DNA from: Citrobacter sp. MGH106
Lineage (GTDB): Bacteria > Pseudomonadota > Gammaproteobacteria > Enterobacterales > Enterobacteriaceae
Direction: 5' to 3'
Assembly (NCBI RefSeq): GCF_001037495.1
Contig: NZ_KQ089822.1
Coordinates: 1,922,001 to 1,986,000, forward strand
DNA: 64,000 nt
Shown here: positions 9,641 to 20,585 of the stretch, piece after piece
Numbering within the stretch: position 1 is the first letter of the stretch
Layout of the letters: the number at the start of each line of letters is the position of its first letter
Translations under genes and position numbers: made by a program
Notes under the pieces: model-generated
The model's input: the letters and a program-made list of their open reading frames with translations, nothing else
Told to the model about the DNA's origin: nothing
Database searches by the model: none

Positions 9641-10549
9641 ATGATGTTAAGTAAGAAAAACAGCGAGACACTGGAGAATTTCAGTGAAAAGCTGGAGGTC
9701 GAAGGTCGCAGCCTTTGGCAGGATGCTCGTCGACGCTTTATGCATAACCGCGCGGCGGTGGCAAGCCTGATAGTGCTGGTCATCATTGCGCTCTTTGTAA
9801 CGCTGGCGCCTATGTTGTCGCAGTTTACCTACTTCGATACCGACTGGGGAATGATGTCCAGCGCGCCGGATACAGAGTCCGGACACTATTTCGGTACTGA
9901 CTCCTCAGGACGCGATCTGCTGGTGCGTGTGGCGATTGGCGGGCGTATCTCGCTGATGGTTGGGATTGCTGCGGCGCTGGTGGCGGTGATTGTGGGCACA
10001 TTGTACGGGTCGCTGTCGGGTTATCTGGGCGGCAAAATTGACTCTGTAATGATGCGTCTGCTGGAAATTCTCAACTCCTTCCCGTTTATGTTCTTCGTGA
10101 TTTTGTTGGTCACCTTCTTTGGACAGAATATCCTGCTGATTTTTGTGGCGATTGGGATGGTATCCTGGTTGGATATGGCACGTATCGTGCGTGGCCAAAC
10201 CCTGAGTCTGAAGCGCAAGGAGTTTATCGAAGCGGCGCAGGTGGGTGGGGTGTCTACCGTGCGTATCGTTATCCGTCACATTGTGCCGAACGTGTTGGGT
10301 GTGGTGGTGGTTTACGCTTCGCTACTGGTACCAAGCATGATCCTGTTTGAATCCTTCCTGAGTTTTCTCGGCTTAGGTACTCAGGAACCGTTAAGCAGTT
10401 GGGGCGCACTACTAAGCGATGGCGCTAACTCGATGGAAGTCTCTCCGTGGCTGCTGTTGTTCCCGGCAGGTTTCCTGGTGGTCACTTTGTTCTGTTTCAA
10501 CTTTATTGGCGATGGCTTGCGTGATGCCCTCGATCCGAAAGACCGTTAA
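9641..10549 (+). CDS. oppC: Oligopeptide ABC transporter permease OppC
   Basis: 302 residues. A cytoplasmic N-terminal tail of about 40 residues precedes about six membrane segments. The motif GTDSSGRDLLVR is characteristic of DppC/OppC-type permeases, and the EAA loop is EFIEAAQVGGVSTVRIVIRHIVPN. It pairs with OppB. The start at ATG 9641 follows GGAGCTCGCT; a second ATG is in the next codon (9644). Confidence 0.97.
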   Translation: MMLSKKNSETLENFSEKLEVEGRSLWQDARRRFMHNRAAVASLIVLVIIALFVTLAPMLSQFTYFDTDWGMMSSAPDTESGHYFGTDSSGRDLLVRVAIGGRISLMVGIAAALVAVIVGTLYGSLSGYLGGKIDSVMMRLLEILNSFPFMFFVILLVTFFGQNILLIFVAIGMVSWLDMARIVRGQTLSLKRKEFIEAAQVGGVSTVRIVIRHIVPNVLGVVVVYASLLVPSMILFESFLSFLGLGTQEPLSSWGALLSDGANSMEVSPWLLLFPAGFLVVTLFCFNFIGDGLRDALDPKDR

Positions 10550-10560
10550 GGAGTGCTGCC

Positions 10561-11574
10561 ATGAGCGTAATTGAAACCTCAACCGTGCCGCTCGCGCAAC
10601 AACAGGCTAACGCACTGCTGGACGTTAAAGACCTTCGCGTGACGTTTGAAACCCCTGATGGTGACGTAACTGCGGTAAACGATTTGAACTTCACGCTGCG
10701 TGCCGGTGAAACGCTGGGCATTGTGGGAGAGTCTGGTTCAGGGAAATCACAAACGGCGTTTGCCCTGATGGGATTGCTGGCGGCGAATGGCCGCATTGGT
10801 GGATCTGCAACATTTAACGGGCGTGAAATTCTGAATTTACCCGAACGCGAGCTGAACAAACTGCGTGCCGAGCAAATTTCGATGATCTTTCAGGACCCGA
10901 TGACCTCTCTGAATCCGTATATGCGGGTCGGGGAGCAGTTAATGGAAGTTCTGATGCTACACAAAGGCATGAGTAAAGCGGAAGCCTTTGAAGAATCCGT
11001 CAGAATGCTGGATGCGGTAAAAATGCCGGAAGCACGCAAGCGCATGAAAATGTATCCGCATGAATTCTCCGGCGGGATGCGCCAGCGTGTGATGATTGCC
11101 ATGGCGCTGCTCTGTCGGCCAAAGCTACTGATAGCTGATGAGCCGACTACTGCGCTGGATGTGACGGTTCAGGCACAAATAATGACGCTACTGAATGAGC
11201 TTAAAAGTGAATTCAATACCGCGATCATTATGATCACCCACGACCTGGGTGTGGTCGCGGGTATCTGCGACAAGGTTCTGGTGATGTATGCCGGGCGTAC
11301 CATGGAATATGGCAGCGCGCGCGATGTCTTTTATAAGCCCGTTCATCCGTATTCTATCGGCTTGCTCAATGCGGTGCCGCGCCTGGATGCTGAAGGCGAA
11401 GAGATGCTGACTATCCCGGGCAATCCACCAAACCTGTTGCGTTTGCCAAAAGGGTGTCCGTTCCAGCCACGTTGTCCGCATGCTATGGAAATTTGTAGCA
11501 GTGCTCCGCCACTGGAAGAGTTTAGTCCGGGCCGTCTGCGCGCCTGCTTTAAACCGGTGGAGGAACTGGTATGA
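10561..11574 (+). CDS. oppD: Oligopeptide ABC transporter ATPase OppD
   Basis: 337 residues. Walker A is GESGSGKS near residue 59, the signature motif is FSGGMRQR, and Walker B is LLIADEPTTALD. The C-terminal extension has the Cys cluster CPFQPRCPHAMEIC typical of oligopeptide/dipeptide ATPases, which can bind an iron-sulfur cluster in related proteins. With OppF it powers peptide import. It overlaps oppF by 4 bases (ATGA type). Confidence 0.97.
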   Translation: MSVIETSTVPLAQQQANALLDVKDLRVTFETPDGDVTAVNDLNFTLRAGETLGIVGESGSGKSQTAFALMGLLAANGRIGGSATFNGREILNLPERELNKLRAEQISMIFQDPMTSLNPYMRVGEQLMEVLMLHKGMSKAEAFEESVRMLDAVKMPEARKRMKMYPHEFSGGMRQRVMIAMALLCRPKLLIADEPTTALDVTVQAQIMTLLNELKSEFNTAIIMITHDLGVVAGICDKVLVMYAGRTMEYGSARDVFYKPVHPYSIGLLNAVPRLDAEGEEMLTIPGNPPNLLRLPKGCPFQPRCPHAMEICSSAPPLEEFSPGRLRACFKPVEELV

Positions 11575-12575
11575 CAGCGGTTACTGAACAACGTAAAGTG
11601 CTCCTCGAAATAGCCGACCTCAAAGTCCATTTCGATATCAAAGACGGTAAACAGTGGTTTTGGCAGCCATCGAAAACCCTGAAGGCAGTTGATGGCGTAA
11701 CCCTGCGACTGTATGAAGGTGAAACGTTAGGCGTAGTGGGTGAGTCCGGTTGTGGTAAATCGACGTTTGCGCGGGCGATTATCGGCCTGGTGAAAGCCAC
11801 CGATGGCAAGGTTGCCTGGCTGGGTAAAGATCTGCTGGGTATGAAGCCTGATGAGTGGCGGGAAGTACGCAGCGACATTCAGATGATTTTCCAGGATCCG
11901 CTGGCATCATTAAATCCGCGTATGACCATTGGCGAAATTATTGCCGAACCGCTACGAACTTATCATCCTGGTCTGCCTGGTCAGGAAGTTCGCGATCGCG
12001 TGAAGGCTATGATGATGAAGGTCGGTTTGCTGCCAAACCTGATTAACCGTTACCCGCATGAGTTTTCGGGCGGACAATGCCAGCGTATCGGTATTGCTCG
12101 TGCACTTATCCTTGAGCCGAAGCTGATTATTTGCGATGAACCGGTTTCCGCGTTGGACGTGTCAATTCAGGCGCAGGTGGTAAACCTGCTGCAACAGCTA
12201 CAGCGTGAAATGGGATTGTCGTTAATCTTTATTGCCCACGATTTGGCAGTGGTTAAACACATTTCCGATCGCGTGCTGGTGATGTATCTGGGGCATGCGG
12301 TGGAATTAGGCACTTATGATGAGGTGTACCATAATCCGCTGCATCCTTACACCAAAGCCCTGATGTCGGCGGTGCCAATTCCCGACCCTGATCTGGAAAG
12401 GAACAAGACTATCCAGTTGCTGGAAGGCGAACTGCCGTCACCGATTAATCCTCCGTCAGGTTGCGTGTTCCGCACGCGCTGCCCGATTGCCGGACCTGAA
12501 TGTGCGAAAACGCGGCCGGTTCTTGAGGGGAGTTTCCGCCATGCGGTTTCCTGCCTGAAAGTAGACCCGCTATAA
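11571..12575 (+). CDS. oppF: Oligopeptide ABC transporter ATPase OppF
   Basis: 334 residues. Walker A is GESGCGKST, the signature FSGGQCQRIGIARAL, Walker B LIICDEPVSALD, and the C-terminal Cys motif SGCVFRTRCPIAGPEC. It is the second ATPase of the permease and the last gene of the operon. Its start overlaps the oppD end by 4 bases, implying translational coupling. A hairpin follows the gene. Confidence 0.97.
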   Translation: MTAVTEQRKVLLEIADLKVHFDIKDGKQWFWQPSKTLKAVDGVTLRLYEGETLGVVGESGCGKSTFARAIIGLVKATDGKVAWLGKDLLGMKPDEWREVRSDIQMIFQDPLASLNPRMTIGEIIAEPLRTYHPGLPGQEVRDRVKAMMMKVGLLPNLINRYPHEFSGGQCQRIGIARALILEPKLIICDEPVSALDVSIQAQVVNLLQQLQREMGLSLIFIAHDLAVVKHISDRVLVMYLGHAVELGTYDEVYHNPLHPYTKALMSAVPIPDPDLERNKTIQLLEGELPSPINPPSGCVFRTRCPIAGPECAKTRPVLEGSFRHAVSCLKVDPL

Positions 12576-12580
12576 TCGAG

Positions 12581-12607
12581 AGGGCTGACAAAAGTCAGCC
12601 CTTCTTT
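12581..12607 (+). terminator. Hairpin after oppF
   Basis: A 9-bp stem (AGGGCTGAC 12581-12589 with GTCAGCCCT 12594-12602) is followed by TCTTTC. The T-run is weak, and the next gene starts about 15 bases later, so read-through into the channel gene is possible. Confidence 0.65.
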
Positions 12608-12621
12608 CAGGTGAGGTGAAT

Positions 12622-13458
12622 GTGTCTGGCTTAGTGTCTTCTGTCCGGCGTGCGCTCTATCGTAAATTATTCGATTTAAACACGCGTTCAGGCCGTCGTT
12701 TTGAAGGCATGTGTGCGCTGTTTGCGTTGCTCAGCGTCATTGTTATCTTCGTTGAGTCAGGCGTTGGGACGCAATACCATTTAACTTTTGATGAATGGCG
12801 TTCTTTCGTTTGGCTGGAGATATTTATTACCCTGGTTTTCACAATCGAATACCTGCTTCGATTGTGCTGCTGGGCTAATCCAGCTAAATACGTGTTTAGC
12901 TTTTGGGGAATTATTGATCTGGCCACCATATTACCGCTGTATGTGATGTGGCTATGGCCTGAAATCAGTCTTAATTATGTTTTTGCCTGGCGAGCGATGC
13001 GTGCCATTCGTGTGCTGCGTATCCTCAAACTCCTGCGCTTTATGCCATCATTGCGCGTATTCTGGAGTGCCATCAAAAGTGCGCGTCATCAGCTGATCCT
13101 GTTCTATTCATTTATTGCCATTCTGATGATTATTTTCGGCGCGTTGATGTACCTTATTGAAGGGCCAAAATATGGCTTTACTACGCTGAATGCGTCGGTC
13201 TACTGGGCAATAGTGACGGTAACGACGGTGGGGTATGGCGACATCACTCCACATACGCCATTAGGTCGCATGGTAGCGTCGGTGCTTATTTTGATTGGTT
13301 ATTCGGTGATTGCGATACCGACGGGGTTGATTACGACGCATATGAGCAGTGCGTTTCAACATCGCCAGAATCAACGTAAATGCTCTCAGTGCCAGCAGAG
13401 CCAGCACGAACACAGTGCACAATTTTGTAATCGCTGTGGAAGTAAACTGCCTGATTAA
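12622..13458 (+). CDS. Small voltage-gated potassium channel with C-terminal zinc-ribbon-like tail
   Basis: 278 residues from GTG 12622 (GAGG at 12613-12616); an in-frame GTG at 12616 would add two residues. Six membrane segments are visible. S4 has basic residues at every third position (R124, R127, R130, R133, K136, R139), the mark of a voltage sensor. The pore has the K+ selectivity filter TVGYGD at 202-207. The short C-terminus has two CxxC pairs (C254/C257 and C269/C272), resembling a zinc ribbon in place of the RCK domain of E. coli Kch. It occupies the kch position after oppF but is not kch. An inner-membrane K+ channel is secure; its trigger and role are unknown. Confidence 0.88.
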   Translation: MSGLVSSVRRALYRKLFDLNTRSGRRFEGMCALFALLSVIVIFVESGVGTQYHLTFDEWRSFVWLEIFITLVFTIEYLLRLCCWANPAKYVFSFWGIIDLATILPLYVMWLWPEISLNYVFAWRAMRAIRVLRILKLLRFMPSLRVFWSAIKSARHQLILFYSFIAILMIIFGALMYLIEGPKYGFTTLNASVYWAIVTVTTVGYGDITPHTPLGRMVASVLILIGYSVIAIPTGLITTHMSSAFQHRQNQRKCSQCQQSQHEHSAQFCNRCGSKLPD

Positions 13459-13460
13459 AT

Positions 13461-13488
13461 AAAAAAAGCTGCGAGAGCAGCTTTTTTG
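13461..13488. terminator. Bidirectional terminator between the channel gene and yciU
   Basis: A 10-bp stem (AAAAAGCTGC 13463-13472 with GCAGCTTTTT 13477-13486) with a GAGA loop has A- and T-runs on the two sides, so it can serve both converging genes. Confidence 0.92.
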
Positions 13489-13493
13489 TTTGA

Positions 13494-15318
<1,825 letters not shown>

Positions 15319-15424
15319 AAATTTAAAAATCCTTTTGAAAGCGTATTGTTAAGAGTTTACGCATCAAGATTCATCTGGCAAATAAAAACACGGGAAAACC
15401 ACTGGTCTGCGTTCGGTCTGGCGG

Positions 15425-15430
15425 TATAAT
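15425..15430 (+). promoter_or_regulatory. Candidate -10 element of yciY
   Basis: A perfect TATAAT lies 31 bases before the yciY ATG. No clear -35 box is visible at the right spacing. Confidence 0.45.
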
Positions 15431-15460
15431 GCCCACTCTGTGACTGGAAGAGTAGTTAAC

Positions 15461-15634
15461 ATGAAGCGTAGTAGAACGGAAGTGGGGCGCTGGCGGATGC
15501 AGCGTCAGGCCAGCCGCCGTAAAGCGCGTTGGCTTGAAGGACAATCGCGTCGTAATATGCGTATCCATACCATCAGAAAGTGTATTCTCAACCATCAACG
15601 TAACTCGTTACTGTTTGCGATCCACGGAATCTGA
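15461..15634 (+). CDS. yciY: Small basic protein YciY
   Basis: 57 residues, the same length as E. coli YciY and very similar to it (MKRSRTEVGRWRMQRQ at the start). It is strongly basic (Arg/Lys-rich in residues 1-45). The function is unknown. The start at 15461 follows GGAAG at 15446-15450 and agrees with the homologue; the frame is open to an earlier ATG at 15440. It is divergent from clsA. Confidence 0.9.
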   Translation: MKRSRTEVGRWRMQRQASRRKARWLEGQSRRNMRIHTIRKCILNHQRNSLLFAIHGI

Positions 15635-15642
15635 TCGAAAAA

Positions 15643-15661
15643 GGGCACCCCAGTGGTGCCC
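15643..15661 (+). terminator. Hairpin after yciY
   Basis: A 7-bp stem (GGGCACC 15643-15649 with GGTGCCC 15655-15661) lies 8 bases after the yciY stop. The downstream T-run is poor, so termination strength is uncertain. Confidence 0.5.
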
Positions 15662-15689
15662 AATGTATTTCTATCGCTTTCTTTCTAAA

Positions 15690-15986
15690 TCAAAATACTT
15701 TTTTGTACGGCTTCACTGAAACCTGTGCATAGACCCCTGCTGCCACGTACGGGTCCGCTTCAGCCCACGCTTGTGCTGCTTCTAAAGATTCAAATTCGGC
15801 AATCACTGTTGAACCCGTAAATCCCGCAGCTCCCGGATCGTTGCTGTCAACTGCCGGCATTGGGCCTGCGGTCAGAAGACGACCTTCGTCATGGAGAAGC
15901 TGTAGACGAGCCAGATGAGCTGGACGCACGGAAAGACGTTTTTCGAGAGAGTCGGCGATATCTTGAGCATAAATAACGTACAGCAC
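15690..15986 (-). CDS. yciI: YciI-family protein
   Basis: 98 residues with the ferredoxin-like YciI fold. The first strand is MLYVIYAQD and the conserved His is in [18 protein letters not shown] is the other family motif. The catalytic role in E. coli is unknown, although a relative fused to dehalogenase-like domains suggests small-molecule chemistry. It stands alone between yciY and tonB. Confidence 0.93.
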   Translation of the reverse strand: MLYVIYAQDIADSLEKRLSVRPAHLARLQLLHDEGRLLTAGPMPAVDSNDPGAAGFTGSTVIAEFESLEAAQAWAEADPYVAAGVYAQVSVKPYKKVF

Positions 15987-16144
15987 GGGAAGAGCTCCTT
16001 AATCGGTAAAAGTCGTTAATTACGTTATTGGAAAGGTCTGGTAACTGCAACGTAAAGATAACCGATTTGTTAAGACCACATTATAATGATGGTTTATTTA
16101 CATGAAATTGCGTTTTAAATGCCGCTTACTTCACTGGCCTTATT

Positions 16145-16163
16145 GAATATGATTGCTATTTGC
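16145..16163 (+). promoter_or_regulatory. Fur box / promoter region of tonB
   Basis: A 19-base stretch from 16145 (GAATATGATTGC...TTTGC) matches the Fur consensus at about 11 of 19 positions by eye. It sits 48-66 bases before the tonB start, at the position of the known iron-responsive tonB promoter of E. coli. Confidence 0.6.
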
Positions 16164-16210
16164 ATTTAAAATCAGGGCCTGGTTTTTTAACTGAAACGAT
16201 TATGACTTCA

Positions 16211-16927
16211 ATGACCCTTGATTTACCTCGTCGCTTTCCCTGGCCGACGTTACTTTCCGTCGGCATTCACGGTGCTGTAGTGGCAGGTCTGCTGTATACC
16301 TCGGTACATCAGGTTATTGAACTGCCTGCGCCTGCGCAGCCAATCTCCATCACAATGGTTGCGCCCGCCGATCTCGAACCACCTCAGGTAGTTCAGCCGC
16401 CGCCGGAACCTGTCGTGGAGCCTGAACCGGAACCTGAGCCAATCCCGGAGCCACCGAAAGAGGCGCCGGTAGTGATTGAGAAACCGAAGCCTAAACCAAA
16501 ACCGAAACCAAAACCGGTGAAAAAGGTACAAGAACAGCCGAAGCGTGACGTTAAACCGGCTGAACCACGTACGGCTTCGCTGTTTGAAAATACCGCGCCT
16601 GCTCGTCCGACTACCAGTACCGCGTCGGCAACCAGTAAACCTGCAGTGAGCGTACCCGCTGGTCCGCGTGCGTTGAGCCGTAATCAACCGCAGTATCCGC
16701 CGCGTGCGCAGGCCCTGCGTATTGAAGGCCGCGTAAAAGTTAAATTTGACGTCACATCAGATGGTCGGGTGGAGAATGTGGAAGTACTTTCCGCACAGCC
16801 TGCCAATATGTTTGAGCGTGAAGTGAAGAATGCGATGCGCAGATGGCGCTATGAGGCAGGAAAACCTGGATCTGGCCTGGTGGTGAACATTGTCTTCCGA
16901 ATGAATGGCACCACACAAATAGAGTAA
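16211..16927 (+). CDS. tonB: Energy-transducing protein TonB
   Basis: 238 residues from ATG 16211, giving the MTLDLPRRF start of mature homologues; an in-frame ATG at 16202 (three residues longer) is the alternative. One membrane anchor (about 12-32) carries the ExbD-contacting SxxxH motif (SVGIHG). The periplasm-spanning Pro-rich region has Glu-Pro repeats (about 65-85) followed by Lys-Pro repeats (about 95-110). The C-terminal domain contains the YP motif (QPQYPPRAQ) that contacts TonB boxes. TonB transmits proton-motive force to outer-membrane siderophore and B12 receptors. It is expected to be derepressed by low iron through Fur. It is more like the Salmonella than the E. coli sequence. 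Confidence 0.97.
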   Translation: MTLDLPRRFPWPTLLSVGIHGAVVAGLLYTSVHQVIELPAPAQPISITMVAPADLEPPQVVQPPPEPVVEPEPEPEPIPEPPKEAPVVIEKPKPKPKPKPKPVKKVQEQPKRDVKPAEPRTASLFENTAPARPTTSTASATSKPAVSVPAGPRALSRNQPQYPPRAQALRIEGRVKVKFDVTSDGRVENVEVLSAQPANMFEREVKNAMRRWRYEAGKPGSGLVVNIVFRMNGTTQIE

Positions 16928-16937
16928 GAAAAACAAA

Positions 16938-16966
16938 CAAAAAAGCCTCCATTGGAGGCTTTTTTG
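16938..16966. terminator. Bidirectional tonB/yciA terminator
   Basis: An 11-bp stem (AAAAAGCCTCC ending at 16950 with GGAGGCTTTTT from 16954) is flanked by A- and T-runs. The shared tonB terminator is known to be bidirectional in E. coli. Confidence 0.93.
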
Positions 16967-16968
16967 TA

Positions 16969-17370
16969 TTACGCCTGAACCGGTATCGGACGAGGCTTGC
17001 CGTCTTTATCAACCGCGACGTAGATAAACAGGGCTTCAGTAGCCTTATAGCGCTGACCGATAGGCTCTGACGCCACTTTCTTTACCCAGACTTCAATATT
17101 AATGCTGATTGAAGTAGTGCCGCGTTTCACGCAACGTGCATAGCAGCAGACTACATCACCCACGGCAACCGGGCGCAAAAAACTCATTCCTTCAACTCGC
17201 ACCGTCACCACACGGCCATGTGCGATCTCTTTGGCCTGAATAGCGCCACCAATATCCATCTGTGACATCAGCCAGCCGCCAAAAATATCGCCGTTAGCAT
17301 TTGTATCAGCAGGCATGGCCAGAGTGCGTAAAACCAGTTCACCCTGAGGGGTGTTATTCGTTGTTGTCAT
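16969..17370 (-). CDS. yciA: Acyl-CoA thioesterase YciA
   Basis: 133 residues with a hot-dog fold. The active-site Asp and helix are in ANGDIFGGWLMSQMD. It matches YciA of E. coli and Haemophilus, hexameric thioesterases active on many acyl-CoAs and possibly linked to membrane-lipid supply, which would fit its position after the membrane genes yciC and yciB. It is convergent with tonB across the shared terminator. Confidence 0.95.
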   Translation of the reverse strand: MTTTNNTPQGELVLRTLAMPADTNANGDIFGGWLMSQMDIGGAIQAKEIAHGRVVTVRVEGMSFLRPVAVGDVVCCYARCVKRGTTSISINIEVWVKKVASEPIGQRYKATEALFIYVAVDKDGKPRPIPVQA

Positions 17371-17503
17371 TGTAGAACCGACTGTAGAGAAAGATTACAG
17401 GCGCGATGCTACTATGATTTGCGGGCTGAGAACAGAGCTGATGCGGTGTGCAGAGCAGTGGAAAAGAGGGGATATGGCAATGAGGAATGCTTCCGGATGA
17501 AAA

Positions 17504-17529
17504 TTCGCCAGATCCGCAGATCTGGCGAA
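17504..17529 (-). terminator. Hairpin after yciB
   Basis: A perfect 11-bp inverted repeat (TTCGCCAGATC 17504-17514 with GATCTGGCGAA 17519-17529) with a 4-base loop begins 6 bases past the yciB stop and is followed on the minus strand by TTTTC. Confidence 0.75.
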
Positions 17530-17534
17530 AGATA

Positions 17535-18074
17535 TTACGATTTGTCTTCCTGCGGCAGGTGGCGGTAAATATAAACTCCGCTCAGCAGCGTGAAGAACAG
17601 CGTTAGCGCGGTCAAACCAAATACTTTGAAATTGACCCAAATGTTTTGTGGTAGCCAAAATGCGATGTAGATATTTGCAAGGCCGCACAGGATGAAAAAG
17701 ACGGCCCAGGCTAAGTTAAGCTTTGACCATACCGGCTGTGGCAGCGTCAACTCTTTGCCTAACATGCGCTGAATCAGCGGTTTTTTCATCACCCACTGGC
17801 TAAACAACAGCGCGCCAGCAAACAGACCATAAATCACAGTTACCTTCCATTTAATGAATTCATCGTTGTGGAAGAAAATGGTCAGGCCGCCAAATACGGC
17901 AACCAGAACAAAAGTGATTAACGCCATCTTCTCGACCTTGCGATAGCGGACCCAACTGTAAATCAAAACCACTGCGGTAGCGACAATGAGCGCTGTAGTC
18001 GCCGCATAGATGTCGTAGAGCTTATAAAAAGCGAAAAAGACAACCAGCGGTAAAAAATCAAGAAACTGCTTCAT
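17535..18074 (-). CDS. yciB: Inner membrane septation protein A homologue YciB
   Basis: 179 residues with five predicted membrane segments, beginning [25 protein letters not shown], a highly conserved signature. The family (IspZ/YciB) is linked to cell division and envelope maintenance; Shigella mutants fail to septate in host cells. It lies between yciC and yciA in the usual order. Confidence 0.95.
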   Translation of the reverse strand: MKQFLDFLPLVVFFAFYKLYDIYAATTALIVATAVVLIYSWVRYRKVEKMALITFVLVAVFGGLTIFFHNDEFIKWKVTVIYGLFAGALLFSQWVMKKPLIQRMLGKELTLPQPVWSKLNLAWAVFFILCGLANIYIAFWLPQNIWVNFKVFGLTALTLFFTLLSGVYIYRHLPQEDKS

Positions 18075-18091
18075 TCTTCAATTCCGTAATC

Positions 18092-18120
18092 AAAAAAGCA
18101 CCGGCCAGGAAGGCCGGATG
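18092..18120 (-). terminator. Terminator between yciC and yciB
   Basis: CCGGCC (18101-18106) and GGCCGG (18112-18117), extended by GCA/TGC on the flanks, form a GC-rich stem. On the minus strand it is followed by TTTTTT (A-run 18092-18097). It may attenuate transcription from yciC into yciB. Confidence 0.82.
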
Positions 18121-18130
18121 CGTTCAGGGT

Positions 18131-19245
<1,115 letters not shown>

Positions 19246-19884
19246 ATGAAAAAATTAACAGTTGCAGCATTGGCTTTAACAACTCTTCTCTCTGGAAACG
19301 CATTTGCGCATGAAGCCGGGGAGTTCTTTATTCGTGCAGGTTCTGCAACAGTAAGACCAACGGAAGGCGCGGGTGGTACGCTGGGAAGCTTAGGCGGCTT
19401 TGATGTCAGCAATAACACTCAGTTGGGACTGACATTCACCTATATGGCAACTGACAATATTGGTGTTGAATTGCTGGCAGCGACGCCGTTCCGTCATAAA
19501 ATCGGAACGGCAACAACGGGAGATATTGCAACCGTTCATCACTTACCGCCGACGTTAATGGCGCAGTGGTACTTTGGTGACTCCAGCAGCAAACTGCGTC
19601 CTTATGTTGGTGTCGGTGTTAACTACACCACTTTCTTCGACGAAGGATTTAATAATAACGGCAAAGAAACCGGATTATCGGACCTGAGCCTGAAAGACTC
19701 CTGGGGCGCAGCGGGGCAGGTGGGTATGGATTATCTGATCGATCGTGACTGGTTGATTAACATGTCTGTGTGGTACATGGATATCGATACCACCGCGAGC
19801 TATAAACTGGCTGGTGCTCAGCAGCATGACAGTGTGCGCCTCGATCCGTGGGTATTTATGTTCTCTGCGGGTTATCGTTTTTAA
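19246..19884 (+). CDS. ompW: Outer membrane protein OmpW
   Basis: 212 residues, the usual length. The signal peptide (1-21, cut after AFA) is followed by HEAGEFFIRAGSATV and an eight-stranded beta-barrel ending in the C-terminal Phe (SAGYRF) needed for outer-membrane assembly. OmpW has a narrow hydrophobic channel and is the colicin S4 receptor in E. coli. The last 29 bases overlap the frame of the integrase fossil on the other strand, so the accessory block begins exactly here. Confidence 0.97.
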   Translation: MKKLTVAALALTTLLSGNAFAHEAGEFFIRAGSATVRPTEGAGGTLGSLGGFDVSNNTQLGLTFTYMATDNIGVELLAATPFRHKIGTATTGDIATVHHLPPTLMAQWYFGDSSSKLRPYVGVGVNYTTFFDEGFNNNGKETGLSDLSLKDSWGAAGQVGMDYLIDRDWLINMSVWYMDIDTTASYKLAGAQQHDSVRLDPWVFMFSAGYRF

Positions 19885-20525
19885 GCTCTTCTGCAAAACT
19901 CCTCTGTAAAACTGGTCGTTTATCGGCCAGTTTTACCCACTCTTTCCCACGTGTATCGTTGTAATGTTCACGTATTGCTTTACTGCGATGACCTAACAAA
20001 ATTTGTATGTCGATCCCTTGCTCACTGGATATCCTTTCAGCCAAAGAACGTTGCTCATGGAAAGAACAAGGGCTCTGGTGGTAGAGTAAATACGGGCTAA
20101 GTATCCTGTCCCGGCACTGAGCGATCACATCCTCAAGAGAAATGTTGGACTTGTTACAGTGTCACTTTAAAGGTGTCGTGATTTTTGCACCTGTTTGCTT
20201 TGTTCAACGAAGAGGTGATTATCTCGGATATCTGAACATTTCATATTACAAAGATCGGCCAACCGCTGCCCTGTGATGATGGCCAGCAACATCCTTTGTC
20301 TGCAGGAAGTCATTATCTTTAGCGGTAAGTGGGGCGTTTTCCTGTTTAAGCGTTTCTCCGGTTTCGTAGATGTGGGTTCTTAAAGGAGATTATTGTCCGC
20401 ATGAAAGGATTTGCACCTCCACTGCCGATACCTCCATAACGGTGCGCTACCTCACCAGGGCTGATAAGTGCCAGGAGCGTCCGTCACTATCCTCACGCGA
20501 GTTTAGTGATAGGATGCGTCAGACT
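19856..20525 (-). pseudogene. Decayed phage-type tyrosine integrase
   Basis: Read on the minus strand, this stretch holds pieces of one integrase in successive frames. Upstream is YRTVMEVSAVEVQILSCG with THIYETGETLKQEN, resembling the core-binding part. Then comes MLLAIITGQRLADLCNMK with DIRDNHLFVEQSK (20292-20167), the first catalytic Arg region. Last is FHEQRSLAERISSEQGID with ILLGHRSKAIREHYND (20128-19856), holding the His-x-x-Arg box, the LLGH box and the nucleophile Tyr. The pieces are separated by stops and frameshifts, and about a third of the usual 330-400 codons is missing. The final frame runs into ompW, so the natural stop is gone. It is a prophage or island remnant and not functional. 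Confidence 0.85.
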
Positions 20526-20585
20526 AATAATTTATCCCTTGATGCCGATACCTTTATTTCTTAATCAATATATGAAGGAACATAT

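Noticed and set aside
16250-16687. 145-codon frame antisense to tonB
   Set aside because: It is an Arg/Phe-rich complement of the Pro-Glu and Pro-Lys repeats of TonB, not a gene.
20370-20564. 64-codon plus-strand frame upstream of the secreted protein
   Set aside because: It is antisense to the N-terminal part of the integrase fossil, which explains the open frame.
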